Origin: Sphingobacterium sp. N143
GTDB lineage: Bacteria > Bacteroidota > Bacteroidia > Sphingobacteriales > Sphingobacteriaceae
Reading direction: 5' to 3'
NCBI RefSeq assembly: GCF_030325625.1
Contig: NZ_JACAIS010000004.1
Coordinates: 405,846-469,845, forward strand
Length of the DNA stretch: 64,000 nt
Shown: positions 16,213 to 27,000 of the stretch, piece after piece
Layout: each line of letters starts with the position of its first letter
Position numbering within the stretch: the first letter of the stretch is position 1
Position numbers and translations under genes: made by a program
The notes under the pieces: generated by a model
What the model was told of the DNA's origin: nothing
Databases searched by the model: none
What the model saw: only the letters and a program-made list of their open reading frames with translations

Positions 16213-17841
16213 TTAGTTCCAGCCATCATTTTGTTTCAAGTTCCCATTGGATAGGGTGATCTGCTTGTTTGGAATTTGCATGAAACCCCGTGTTTTCAAA
16301 AACTTGTCTTTTGTTATCATCACCTTTTCTGCAACACTGCCACTGAGCACATCCTCAGATGTCTCAAGAATACTGGCGGCATTTGTCAGCCCTTGTCTTA
16401 AAATATCCCAATAACGGATTCCTTCAAAAGCAAATTCAAATGCTCTTTCTTGTAAAATTGCTGTTTTAGACACTGTTACTGCTTTAAAATTATTTTTAAA
16501 AGCTCTTTTACGCACTTCGTCAAAATATTTTTGTGCATTTGCAGATCCTAACTCGGCAGCCATTAGCAATACATCAGCGTAACGGATGACAAAATAATCT
16601 TGATCTTGTGACAGTTGCATATCTTTGCTACCACCTGTATTTGATGTTCCATCTGGTAAGGCTGTAGGTGCATATTTTTTGATTGCAAATCCGGTATATT
16701 CCCGTTGATCTTTCAGGTCAAAGTCTGCTATCTTTTCGCCATCGATGTCAATAATCGAAGCGACTTTACGGGTATCGTTTTTGTCAAATTCGTTAAAAAA
16801 TTTCTTACTGACAGTACAAGCACCCCACCCTTGGCCATAGGGGGACCAGTTCTTCCCACGTAGCCCCAAAAAAACAACCCAACGATTCCCATCGATATAC
16901 CCTTCATAATTAGAGGTATTATTAAATTTCTGCGCAAATACTACTTCTGCATTCCCTTTACCTGCATAGTTGGAGACATCCAGCGAATTATCACTGGCAA
17001 CAGGAATATAACTTGATGCTGGCCATAATGCCTTGAAATCAGGTATTAAAGAAAATTGCCCACTATTGATCACTTCCTCCAGCCCAGCCAGGGCCTCAGC
17101 TTTCGTGACACCAATATCTTCTGCTCCATAATATCCTGAATAAAACAAATACACCCGTGCCAGTAGTGATTGTGCCGCAAAAGCTGTGGCACGACCGTCA
17201 TTGGTAGCTGAAGCCGATTTTGGGTAAGCATCGGCTGGAATATTCTTAGTTGCAAATTTGAGATCTTCAACAATCAATTTATATACTTCCTTAGGCTCCG
17301 ACTGTGGCATATTTTCATTGGTCGGCGTCGTCAATAATGGAATTTTTTCAAATAAACGGACTAGATCAAAATACATCAGTGCACGTAAAAATCTGGTTTC
17401 ACCTTCAATGCGAGCTCTTGCTTTGGCATCACTCGAAAAATCCGTTCCTTCTAACTTTCCCAATAGGGTATTACATCTGAAAATACCAGCATAATAGTCA
17501 GACCAAGTACCATCAAAAATATTATTGTCAGATGGAGACTGTGCAGCATCAAAACGGTCGATTGCCTGAAAGCTACGCCCATCCGTAGTCCCAGTACCAC
17601 CAAAACAATTGTCTGCAGCAACTTCCGACGTTATATAAAACGACTGACTACCGTTTGAAGTGGTACGTTGATACCCGTCGTAACAGCCTACCAGGGCCAT
17701 ATCGGCATCCGCAATCGTCTTATAAAAATTATTTTCCAAAACACTTGTTATGGGTTCCACATCCAAAAAACTTGAAGAACATGCACTGAATAACAGGCTG
17801 CTCATTAAGATTGAACTAAATATATAGTTTGATTTTTTCAT
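16213..17841 (-). CDS. RagB/SusD family nutrient uptake outer membrane lipoprotein
   Basis: With ATG at 17841 the protein has 542 residues. The signal peptide ends in a lipobox (LFSAC, Cys about 21), followed by the standard SusD N-terminus (FLDVEPITSVLENNFYKTIADAD). TPR-type helices include EGETRFLRALMYFDLVRLFE, and the C-terminal RagB domain includes YFVIRYADVLLMAAELGSAN and FEGIRYWDILRQGL. SusD lipoproteins form the lid of the SusC transporter and bind oligosaccharides at the cell surface. The longer reading frame to 17868 would overlap susC and lacks a signal-like start. It sits 14 bases after susC in the PUL operon. Confidence 0.95.
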   Translation of the reverse strand: MKKSNYIFSSILMSSLLFSACSSSFLDVEPITSVLENNFYKTIADADMALVGCYDGYQRTTSNGSQSFYITSEVAADNCFGGTGTTDGRSFQAIDRFDAAQSPSDNNIFDGTWSDYYAGIFRCNTLLGKLEGTDFSSDAKARARIEGETRFLRALMYFDLVRLFEKIPLLTTPTNENMPQSEPKEVYKLIVEDLKFATKNIPADAYPKSASATNDGRATAFAAQSLLARVYLFYSGYYGAEDIGVTKAEALAGLEEVINSGQFSLIPDFKALWPASSYIPVASDNSLDVSNYAGKGNAEVVFAQKFNNTSNYEGYIDGNRWVVFLGLRGKNWSPYGQGWGACTVSKKFFNEFDKNDTRKVASIIDIDGEKIADFDLKDQREYTGFAIKKYAPTALPDGTSNTGGSKDMQLSQDQDYFVIRYADVLLMAAELGSANAQKYFDEVRKRAFKNNFKAVTVSKTAILQERAFEFAFEGIRYWDILRQGLTNAASILETSEDVLSGSVAEKVMITKDKFLKTRGFMQIPNKQITLSNGNLKQNDGWN

Positions 17842-17854
17842 GATATTCGCAATT

Positions 17855-20800
17855 TTAGAATTTAACATTTAGGCCAAATAATACCGTCTTTGGTCTAGGA
17901 TAATACCCCAGATCAATTCCTGATACCCATCCGTCCGTACCATAACCAATCTCCGGATCCATACCATCATATCTGGTAAAAGTCAATAGGTTTTGCCCTT
18001 GTACATAAAAACGGATCTGCTTGGCATAGTCCCACTTGATCAATTTAGACAGATCATAACCCAGCGTGATATTGCTGATCCGTAGAAAATCGCCATCTTG
18101 AATATAGAGATCCGAAAACTGCCAATTGACATTTGTTTCAGTGACACGTGGAACTATATTGGACGTTCCCTCGCCTGTCCACCGATCAAGTATACGGGTA
18201 GTATAATTAGCCTGCTTATTGGCATGATTCCGATAAGACTGTACTATTTTATTCCCCAAAGCCCCATAAGCATTTACTGAAAAATCAAATCCTTTATAAT
18301 CTAAACCGATATTGAATCCATAGGTAAAGCTTGGCATGCCTACACCTAGATTCACTTTATCGGATGCATTGATGATACCGTCGCGATTCTGATCGACATA
18401 CTTTACATCCCCAGGTTGTACTGCAGTCTGTAAAACACCATTTCCTGCATTCTTCCAAGCATCAATTTCGCTTTGATTTTGGAATAGCCCAGCTGTCTCG
18501 TAGCCCCAGAAATAGCCGATTGGCTGGCCGTTTGCAGCACGGTAAAATTCTTCGGAGTTGTCATACAACATGGCTGTCTGCCCGTGGATAATTCCATCTT
18601 CGGTCGGGATCTTGCCTACAGTATTCTTGTTGTACGCTCCATTTGCACCGATGCGATAGTGCACCGCATTGATTTTGTCAGACCAATTTAACCCCAGTTC
18701 AACACCTGTGTTTTTAACATCACCACCATTGATAAAAGGAGGCAACGTACCCGTAGTTGCCAATACCGGAGCTGTCACCAGCCAATCCTTTGTCTTCTTC
18801 ACATAGAAGTCTGCCACCACATCCAGACGGTTATGTGCAAACTTGGCATCAAAACCAATATTAGTCTGCTCAGAAGTTTCCCATGTCAGCTTTGGATTGG
18901 ACAAACGACTTGGATATGCCCCAGCGATGTTATTATTGTTTGTACCGAAGACATAATGTGCTCCAGGGTTGGACGATGTGATCCCTGTCGATGTACTGAT
19001 CGGTGCCGCATATTGAAAATCAGCAATATCCTGATTACCAACCTGGCCCCATGATGCACGTAACTTCAAAAAGTTGACAGCACTCAGGTTTTCTTTAAAG
19101 AAATCCTCTGCAGAGAGCACCCAACCTGCAGATACCGATGGAAAGTACCCCCAACGATTCTCTCTGGAAAATTTAGATGAAGCATCTGCACGTAAGGTGG
19201 CATTTAGTAGATATTTTTCTTTGTAGTTGTAGCCTAAACGACCAAAATAGGAAACCCGTCGAGCAACATTCTCAGGTCGTCCAGACACTGTTCGTGTTTC
19301 AACAACGTTGCCATTATCATCTAAATGTGCCTGCCCCGTTGTATTGTCCAGATAAGCGTGCGCAAAATCATTAAACTGTGACAGCAGATTCCAGTTCGCC
19401 CCCGAAAGATAAGTCCCCTGATAACGCAATGACTCCATACCCACCATCGCTGAAAACCGGTGCTCAGTCTGTAAGCTAAAGTCATAAGAAGCTGTATTCG
19501 TCCATGTCAAAGTATGCCCCTTACTCATATTCTGTGAAGTTGTCGTATGATCTTGATTATAAGTATAAATTGAAAAGCGGTACAATGGCGTATAGCTTCT
19601 ATACTCAGATGCATAGTAATTAAACCCTAATAAGGAACGTACCTTCAACCCTTTAATCGGCTCGATCTCCGCAAAGATATCAGCCAATAATTTTTGGCCA
19701 TCGTTACTATTATTGGAATTGGTCATCATGACTCCATAAGGATTGCTATCCCCATTATACCAGGGGGAATTTGACGTATCATTGAATGGACTTCCATATA
19801 GGCCATTGTCAGAATAAACGGGTGATAATGGAGATGTAGCAAAAGCCCCTCGCAATGTGTTGTTGTACTGATTACCTACATTGACTCCTCTATTCTTGAT
19901 ATAATTAAAATTGAGATGTTGCCCTATTTTCAAAAAATTATCAAACAGCTTATGTTCCGAATTGCTACGAAAGCCATAACGCTGATAATTGGACACGTCT
20001 TTACCACCCACAATTCCTTCCTGTCCAATATAATTTAAGGATAAAGCATATGTCGATTTTTCAGATCCACCGGTCAAACCAACATTATAGTTATCCATTT
20101 TCGCGTTATCCTTGAACATGTAATCCATCCAATTGGTATTGGCTAGCCCCGCCATACTGTCAAAATCGATCATGCCTGCTCCAGAATTCAGGGACTGCTC
20201 AGTCATGATAAGTTTATATTGATCGGCATCCAGCAGTTTGGCTTTACGAGCTACGTTCTGTATGCCTGTATAACCATCGAATGTCAACTGACTTTTACCG
20301 GCCGCTCCCATTTTAGTGGTCACCAAAACAACACCATTTGCAGCCTGCGACCCATAGATCGCCGCAGATGCGGCATCTTTCAGGACATCAATGGATTGAA
20401 TATCCGCTGAATTGAGAACAGAAATATCCCCCCCCGGAACACCATCAATAACATAAAGGGGCCCTGAATTCCCTATTGTTCCCAAACCACGGACGACAAC
20501 CTTCATATCGGCCCCCGGTTGGCCGGAAGTAGAAGTGATAGATACACCCGGAGCTTGCCCTTGCAAAGACTGCAAGGGATTTAATTGGTTTCTTTTCTGT
20601 AATTCTTCACCTTCAACCTTCAGGTTGGCGCCCGTATTTAATTTTTTCTTTTGTACACCATAACCTATAACAACAACCTCCTCCAGATCTGAAGTTGCTG
20701 GCTGTAACCGAATGATCATATTAGGCCCTGTAACTGGGATTTCTTCTGTTTTATACCCTACAAAAGAAACCACCAAAATAGCACCTTTGCTCGCCGATAA

Positions 20801-20992
20801 CGTAAATTTCCCAGATCCATCACTACTGGTTGAAATCTTCTGATTCTTTACTTTAATGCTCGCACCAACGACAGGCAAGCCAGAATCGGCGGAAACAATC
20901 GATCCGGTAAAGGATTGTGCATAGACCAAAGAGGTCATGCTGGTCATTACGACTAATGCAATGCCCTTGTTAAACAATTGTTTGCTTATCAT
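17855..20992 (-). CDS. SusC/RagA family TonB-linked outer membrane transporter
   Basis: This 1045-residue protein has a signal peptide (1-25) and a carboxypeptidase-D regulatory-like domain (about 28-110). A TonB box-like region follows (EEVVVIGYGVQKK). The plug domain contains the SusC signature VIDGVPGGDISVLNSADIQS and LKDAASAAIYGSQAANGVVLVTTK. The rest is a 22-strand barrel ending in a C-terminal aromatic strand (TVLFGLNVKF). It imports oligosaccharides across the outer membrane together with the SusD encoded downstream. It follows GH31 by 22 bases. The lack of an STN domain means it is not of the FecI/FecR type, which fits control by the hybrid regulator. Confidence 0.96.
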   Translation of the reverse strand: MISKQLFNKGIALVVMTSMTSLVYAQSFTGSIVSADSGLPVVGASIKVKNQKISTSSDGSGKFTLSASKGAILVVSFVGYKTEEIPVTGPNMIIRLQPATSDLEEVVVIGYGVQKKKLNTGANLKVEGEELQKRNQLNPLQSLQGQAPGVSITSTSGQPGADMKVVVRGLGTIGNSGPLYVIDGVPGGDISVLNSADIQSIDVLKDAASAAIYGSQAANGVVLVTTKMGAAGKSQLTFDGYTGIQNVARKAKLLDADQYKLIMTEQSLNSGAGMIDFDSMAGLANTNWMDYMFKDNAKMDNYNVGLTGGSEKSTYALSLNYIGQEGIVGGKDVSNYQRYGFRSNSEHKLFDNFLKIGQHLNFNYIKNRGVNVGNQYNNTLRGAFATSPLSPVYSDNGLYGSPFNDTSNSPWYNGDSNPYGVMMTNSNNSNDGQKLLADIFAEIEPIKGLKVRSLLGFNYYASEYRSYTPLYRFSIYTYNQDHTTTSQNMSKGHTLTWTNTASYDFSLQTEHRFSAMVGMESLRYQGTYLSGANWNLLSQFNDFAHAYLDNTTGQAHLDDNGNVVETRTVSGRPENVARRVSYFGRLGYNYKEKYLLNATLRADASSKFSRENRWGYFPSVSAGWVLSAEDFFKENLSAVNFLKLRASWGQVGNQDIADFQYAAPISTSTGITSSNPGAHYVFGTNNNNIAGAYPSRLSNPKLTWETSEQTNIGFDAKFAHNRLDVVADFYVKKTKDWLVTAPVLATTGTLPPFINGGDVKNTGVELGLNWSDKINAVHYRIGANGAYNKNTVGKIPTEDGIIHGQTAMLYDNSEEFYRAANGQPIGYFWGYETAGLFQNQSEIDAWKNAGNGVLQTAVQPGDVKYVDQNRDGIINASDKVNLGVGMPSFTYGFNIGLDYKGFDFSVNAYGALGNKIVQSYRNHANKQANYTTRILDRWTGEGTSNIVPRVTETNVNWQFSDLYIQDGDFLRISNITLGYDLSKLIKWDYAKQIRFYVQGQNLLTFTRYDGMDPEIGYGTDGWVSGIDLGYYPRPKTVLFGLNVKF

Positions 20993-21014
20993 ATTATTTG
21001 ATTTAAAATTGGTT

Positions 21015-23879
21015 TTACTTGAGTTTTACCTGTATTGCTTTCCCTGAATATAAAATATGCTGCGATTTCTTAGCTTTAGTGTCCACACCAGCAGCATGCT
21101 TTGGATGAACAAAAATGATATTGAATGTCCTACTGTTCAACATGCCGTCGAACCTGCCGACACGGTCAGCGAAAAATAATGTCTTTGTCGCATTGTCGAA
21201 TTTCAGATCAATACGACTATACAGTCCTTTTTCATAATTGTAGTTGACCCCCTCATCCTCATATAAAGAGAATGCGCCATCTGCTCCCGCATAGATGTAG
21301 AGATCGACCAGATCTTGTTTCTTTTCGGTAGTATATTGAAGTGTTCCCCCGATCGGTAATATGGCCCCCGCCTTTACAAATACGGGGATACGCTCATAAG
21401 GAGCCTTTGCAAGGATATCCTGCCCCCCTTGCACGATTTGTCCTGAATATAAATTATACCAATTTACGCCCTCCGGTAAGTAAACATTTCGGGTCGTTGC
21501 ACCTTTTTCCGTGACGGGGTTAATCAGCAACGAGGGGCCCCAGAGATATTGGTCATTGATGTTAAAACCCTTTTTATCTGTTGGAAAATCCATGGCTAAT
21601 CCCCGAATCATGGAATAATCTTCAAAAAATGTTTTAGCAGCCAAACTGTAATTGTATGACAATAATTTATAGCGAAGATTGATATAATAGAGCATACTCT
21701 TATAAGCGGGATGATCTTCCGGTGCAATGTTGTAGGGTTCTCGGTATGGAAACTGCCCATGCGCACGGAACAAGGGTAAAAATGCACCATATTGATACCA
21801 ACGGCTATTCATTTCACGCCACTCTTCTTGATCAGTTGTATTGGGTTGATGGAATCTATTTTCTACCAAAAACCCTCCCGCATCCATGGTCCAATAAGGA
21901 GTTCCAGACATCGAAAAGTTAATCCCACCGGAAATCTGATCTTTCATATCATGCCATCGCGAAGCAATGTCACCGCTCCAGGCAGCTGCCGCATAACGCT
22001 GTTGGCCGGCAAAGAAGGAGCGTGTCAGAATAAAAACTCTTTTACTCGGATCAGTTGCCCTTTGTCCCTCGTAAATGCCTTTGGCATTTTGCAAAGGAAA
22101 GGCATTATAATAACGTACAGAAGATCCGATACTCGGTTGAAATACTGATTTACGCTCATCTAAATCAATATTAGAATGTACATCTGGCTCACTGGCATCC
22201 ATCCACCAAGCATCTACGCCAATTTTGAATAAGTTATCGTCCAATAATTTCCAAAAGCCCTCCCGAGCACCTTTATTGAAAGGGTCATAAAAGGTAGAAG
22301 TGTAGCCCTTGCCTATCCAATCTTTACGTCCATCATAAATATTACGTGGATAGATCCATTTATTGGATTTGAATTTGTTGTATACTGTAGATTCTTCATT
22401 GATTTTTGGCCATGCCGAAATCATCAACCGATAATGTTGGTCGTGCAATTTCTTAATCAACCCCTGTGGGTCTGGAAAACGCTTGAGGTCAAACTTTTGG
22501 CTTCCCCAGTCTGGCTCAGACCAGTAAGACCAGTCCTGAACGATATTATCAATCGGGATTTTTCGCTTTCTGAACGCCAAAGCAACCTCTTCAATCTCAG
22601 CCTGGGTTTTATAGCGTTCTCTACTTTGCCAAAAACCAAAACTCCACACCGGCATAATTGGTGCCTTTCCTGATAATTGGCGGTAACCCGAGATTACATC
22701 ATCCATGGAATTTCCTTGCACAAAGTAATAATCAATAGCATCTCCAGCTTCAGATTGAAATGAAAACAGTTTTTGTCGTTCTGACGGAATTGGGCTTTGC
22801 CACTGAAGTGTAAAGTAAGACTCTCCACCATCCGGCAGCCACTCAATACGGATCTTATGTGCATCTCCCTGAGCAATCTCTTTTTCTAGCTCAAACGTTC
22901 CGGCATTCCAGGACTGTCGCCAACGGTCCGCTAGCAGCTTATCATCAATCCAAACCTTCATGTAGCCCGAATATTTAAAGTGAAGCACATGCTTGCCTGA
23001 ATAAGGAGAAATAAGTTGACCTTCATAGATCACTTTACTATCGGCTAATTTTACCTCTTTGGGAAATTTATGTTGATCGGTCAGATAGCCATAATCAATC
23101 ATCGATTCTGGCCGGGAAACATACACTTCCTCAGGCTTATTCTTATTGACATAAGTAGCCGTCAACCAGCCTTCTTCTCCTTCTTTCGAAATAAGTTTAA
23201 ATGCATTTAATGGTAATAATGGACGTATATCTCCAGCTTTAGTAATGGAGTAATTATGCCATAGTATCCCATAGTTATTGGTAGACACCAAAAACGGAAT
23301 CCCAATTTCCGTATTATACTGCAATAGTGTCACCTGCTTGCCACGGTTATAATTCATCACAGCACTTTGATGTTGCCCCAAACCATACAATCCTTCCAGA
23401 GGATCTACGATGAAATCCTGTGTCAATCTGTAAAATGCATCGCCGTTATAACTGTCCGAAATAAATGAATTCGTATTACGTTTCAATTCTTTAAAAATTG
23501 GCTTTCCTGCCAAGTCAAAGAATTCAACCTTCCCACTAAGCAATGATACTTTTGCTAGTAGATTCGCTGTTTTTAAGTTAACAGTGGAATCAGTGCGCTG
23601 TATACTCAGCGACTTCAGGTGACGGTGCAAGGAATCTACAATGACCAAACTAGGCTCCGTCGGAAGTAATCTTCCATGAGGCATCGCTGTAACACGAATA
23701 ATCTTGTCTGTAACAGCATCTAAATACACATCCTGATCAATGGAAGTTTCTGAGTTCTTGAAACTGACCTTTACCCCTGTTTGAGTTTTAACATAACTTG
23801 ATTTATTGATCTGTCCAATCCCCTGATGGATCATTGTGAAGAGCATCAACCCGCTTAAAGCATACTTTAAGTTGCACAT
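21015..23879 (-). CDS. Glycoside hydrolase family 31 with PA14-like insert (alpha-xylosidase type)
   Basis: This 954-residue protein has a signal peptide (1-22) and an N-terminal galactose-mutarotase-like domain. A PA14-like module is inserted at about 240-365 (HVLHFKYSGYMKVWIDDKLL). The GH31 barrel has the nucleophile region WWMDASEPDVH (about residues 555-565) and the acid/base region WSGDIASRWHDM. A DUF5110-type C-terminal beta domain follows (about 800-950). The PA14 insert and the PUL setting resemble the alpha-xylosidase of the Bacteroides xyloglucan locus. GH31 also includes alpha-glucosidases, so the substrate is inferred. It is the first gene after the predicted operator and promoter of the PUL. 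Confidence 0.92.
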   Translation of the reverse strand: MCNLKYALSGLMLFTMIHQGIGQINKSSYVKTQTGVKVSFKNSETSIDQDVYLDAVTDKIIRVTAMPHGRLLPTEPSLVIVDSLHRHLKSLSIQRTDSTVNLKTANLLAKVSLLSGKVEFFDLAGKPIFKELKRNTNSFISDSYNGDAFYRLTQDFIVDPLEGLYGLGQHQSAVMNYNRGKQVTLLQYNTEIGIPFLVSTNNYGILWHNYSITKAGDIRPLLPLNAFKLISKEGEEGWLTATYVNKNKPEEVYVSRPESMIDYGYLTDQHKFPKEVKLADSKVIYEGQLISPYSGKHVLHFKYSGYMKVWIDDKLLADRWRQSWNAGTFELEKEIAQGDAHKIRIEWLPDGGESYFTLQWQSPIPSERQKLFSFQSEAGDAIDYYFVQGNSMDDVISGYRQLSGKAPIMPVWSFGFWQSRERYKTQAEIEEVALAFRKRKIPIDNIVQDWSYWSEPDWGSQKFDLKRFPDPQGLIKKLHDQHYRLMISAWPKINEESTVYNKFKSNKWIYPRNIYDGRKDWIGKGYTSTFYDPFNKGAREGFWKLLDDNLFKIGVDAWWMDASEPDVHSNIDLDERKSVFQPSIGSSVRYYNAFPLQNAKGIYEGQRATDPSKRVFILTRSFFAGQQRYAAAAWSGDIASRWHDMKDQISGGINFSMSGTPYWTMDAGGFLVENRFHQPNTTDQEEWREMNSRWYQYGAFLPLFRAHGQFPYREPYNIAPEDHPAYKSMLYYINLRYKLLSYNYSLAAKTFFEDYSMIRGLAMDFPTDKKGFNINDQYLWGPSLLINPVTEKGATTRNVYLPEGVNWYNLYSGQIVQGGQDILAKAPYERIPVFVKAGAILPIGGTLQYTTEKKQDLVDLYIYAGADGAFSLYEDEGVNYNYEKGLYSRIDLKFDNATKTLFFADRVGRFDGMLNSRTFNIIFVHPKHAAGVDTKAKKSQHILYSGKAIQVKLK

Positions 23880-23946
23880 AACGATGATAATTTATTGGTT
23901 ATTGTATTTTTGGTTTATTAATTCCCTTATCCGATGAAGGATAGAT

Positions 23947-23954
23947 CAAATGTA
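23947..23954 (-). promoter_or_regulatory. Putative -7 promoter box of the PUL operon
   Basis: TACATTTG on the minus strand matches TAnnTTTG and lies 67 bases upstream of the GH31 ATG, leaving a normal leader. The palindrome AACCGGTT (23961-23968) lies just upstream. The two direct repeats described at 23975-24014 begin about 20 bases further upstream. Confidence 0.55.
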
Positions 23955-23974
23955 GAGTGCAACCGGTTGTCTTA

Positions 23975-24014
23975 AGGGTATGATTTGTTAACTTTTAGGG
24001 GTCATTTTGTTAAC
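23975..24014 (-). promoter_or_regulatory. Direct-repeat operator candidate for the hybrid regulator
   Basis: Two copies of an 18-base unit, GTTAACAAAnnnnnCCCT on the minus strand, lie at 23975-23992 and 23997-24014. They are offset by exactly 22 bases, which is two helical turns, and match at 13 of 18 positions. They sit upstream of the PUL -7 box and face the same way as the operon. Hybrid two-component regulators with AraC-type output domains commonly bind spaced direct repeats as dimers, so this is the likely activation site. Confidence 0.7.
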
Positions 24015-24058
24015 ATAAGGACGACAAGAAACAAAAATTAAAAATAAAAAAAACTGAT

Positions 24059-27000
24059 TTAAAGGTTTTTACGATAAAAAGAAGGCAGATTACCAAATGC
24101 AGATTTAAAATATTTACTAAACTGTTTGGGGTTGCTAAATCCAACCTCATAAGCAATTTCTGCAATAGATAATTTAGAATTTTGGACCAGATGCATTGCC
24201 CTTTTCAAACGGATATGCCGAATATATTCCATAGGTGAATAACCCGTAATGGCCAGAACTTTTTTATACAGCCCCACACGGGTTAAATGCATTCTTTTTG
24301 CTAAAAGTTCTACAGAGAGTGCCGAATCGCTTAGATCTCGTTCAATCTCCTGCACTAACGCATAAATAAATTGTTCGTCTGCTGATGCCACTTCAGGTTG
24401 CACCAAATCAACTTTAATTTGTTTTTGATACCGTTTTACCAAATTCTGTTGCTGGTTAAATATCTGGGTAAGTTTTGACTGTAATAACTTAATGTTAAAT
24501 GGCTTCGTAATATAATCGGCTGCTCCAGCCTGCAATGCTTCCACTTCGATCTCCTGATTGGTAACGGCAGTTACAATCAATACAGGAATATGGGAGAACT
24601 TTGGATGACTTTTCAGATAACGACAAAAGTCAATGCCGCTTTCGCCAGGTAAATTTAGGTCAGCAATTACCAGATTTACAGCATATTTCCCAATCAATGC
24701 TTTCGCATCGGTTACCGTTGATGTGCCAAGGATCATATAGTCCGGCTTTAAACTTTTTTCCAGGTAATGGAGAAAATCCAAGTTATCTTCAATCAATAAT
24801 ATCCGTTGCTGCCCAGAAGCTTTATCTTTCGGTATATCTATTATCTTTTGATCTTCATGCAATGGTAGCCGAATATAGAACCTAGTCCATTTCGGGTCAC
24901 TCGTCACCTCTATTTTCCCCTCCAGAAAATCAACATAATCTTTTACAATGGAAAGACCAATTCCAGTACCTTGGTTCAACTTTCCATTATGGACTTCATG
25001 TTGAAAATACCGTTCAAAGAGCCTTGCTTGCAACACCTCCGGAATAGGATTACCTGTATTTCCAACTTCGATACACAATAATCTATGTGGTAACCCCTCC
25101 TCGATCCGTACATCGATCGAAACAGTGCCTGACACCGGGCTGAATTTTATTGCATTAGATGTTAAATTGAAAATGATACTTTCCAATTTATTTTTATCAA
25201 ACCAAACAAAAAAAGGCCTTGATGGCAGATGTATCGTCAAATTGACTTGATTATTTTGAGCAAAATCTACAAAACCATCAAGCTGCTCTTGGATAAAAAT
25301 AATGATATCTCCATATTCCGCATTCAGTACCAGTTGCCTGTTTTCCAATTTCCGGAAATCAAGAAGCTGATTAACCAATTTTAAGAGGCGATCTGCATTC
25401 TTTTTGATCAAGCTCAGATCTGACTTCTTTCCTTCATCATCTTCCTGATCCAGCAGCTGCTGTGTTGGTGTCATAATTAAACTGATAGGTGTCCTGAATT
25501 CATGGCTTATATTCGTGAAGAAGCGTGTTTTTAAAGCATCTAATTCCTTTGCCTGCATGGCCTGTTCATTGGCAAGGATAAGCTGGTTACGTGTTTTGAT
25601 CCGTAATTTAACCCAATAATAACAGCCCCACAGCCCCATCACAAGCAAAACCGCATATAGAATAAAAGCCCATGCTGACAACCAAAGTGGTGGCTGTATA
25701 GCAATAGTCAGCAATAACATCTTATCAGACCAACTTTTGGAATCTAAAGAATGTCTGATATACAGGTGATAAGACTTGGCATCCAGGTTCGTAAAACTAG
25801 CACGCATAGTCCCAGGCTCAAAGTCGAACCATTCATTACTAGACTCCTGAAGTTGATATTGATAAATGCGATCGTCTTGTTGCAAATAATCAAAAGTAGA
25901 TAGCTCCAATGAAATTGCATTAAGGTGATAAGGTAATTCCAATACTTTTAAGCTGGCTAAGGCCTGATCATAAATAACCCGTCCTGAAAACAGTTCACCC
26001 ACTGCAATACGCTTATTGAAAAGATAAATATTGGATAGAACAGGCAAAGGTTGATTTTTTGAGCCTAGAATCTTTTCGGGATCAATAAAATTAAACCCTT
26101 TCGGTCCTCCAAAAACAAGTCGTCCATCCAGCATCTTCAAGGCTGCATTCTCATTGAAGACGTTACTCTGCAATCCTAAATCTTTGGTAAAGTTTCGAAT
26201 AATAAATTTATCGGCATGCGCAGATTGTGCAATTTCGGAAAGCCCTTTGTTGCTCGATCCCCAGATATTCCCTTTATTATCGACCAAAAGCGTCAACATA
26301 GCATCGTCAATCAGCCCATCTTGACGTGTAAGACACTTAATTTCCTTCCCCTCGATAATATGTACCCCCTCCTGTGTTGCAACCCATATACGACCCTTGC
26401 TATCCTCTTTGATATCATATATCAGATCATTCCTTAATCTCCCCCCTGTATTGTTGACATTTAAGTAAGTTATCTTACCCGCCCGACTAATTATAGCCAA
26501 GCCAGTTGCTGAGCCAATCCACAATTGTTTCTTTGAATCTTCAAACAAGACAGCTATATAAGTACCATTAATGGATTCACCTTGAGGATTAACAACCTTA
26601 GAAAAAACTTCTTTTTGCTTATCAAAACGGTATAAGCCACTCCCCAAGGTTCCGACCCATAGGCAATTGGAACTATCCTCAAAAATTTCCCATACACTAT
26701 CGTCATTCAATTCATCCTTGCCATTCCCCTTATGGAATGTTTTGAATGCTTTCCCATCAAATCGACACATCCCACCCCGATATGTCCCTATCCATAGCTT
26801 GTCATCTTTATCTAAAAACAAAGAAACAATAACATTACTGCTGAGACTATGGGGATTGGAGGGCTCATGCAGATATTGCCGATAGGTATTATTCATGATA
26901 TCATAATAGAGCAGTCCTCCACCATTGGTGCCAATCCAAAGGTTTCCTTTCCTGTCCTGAACAAATTTATTAACATCATCAAAAGGAAGTGATTTAGGTA

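Noticed and set aside
21792..22148. Open frame of 118 codons on the plus strand inside GH31
   Set aside because: Antisense shadow of a gene with an intact catalytic barrel; no promoter or ribosome site.
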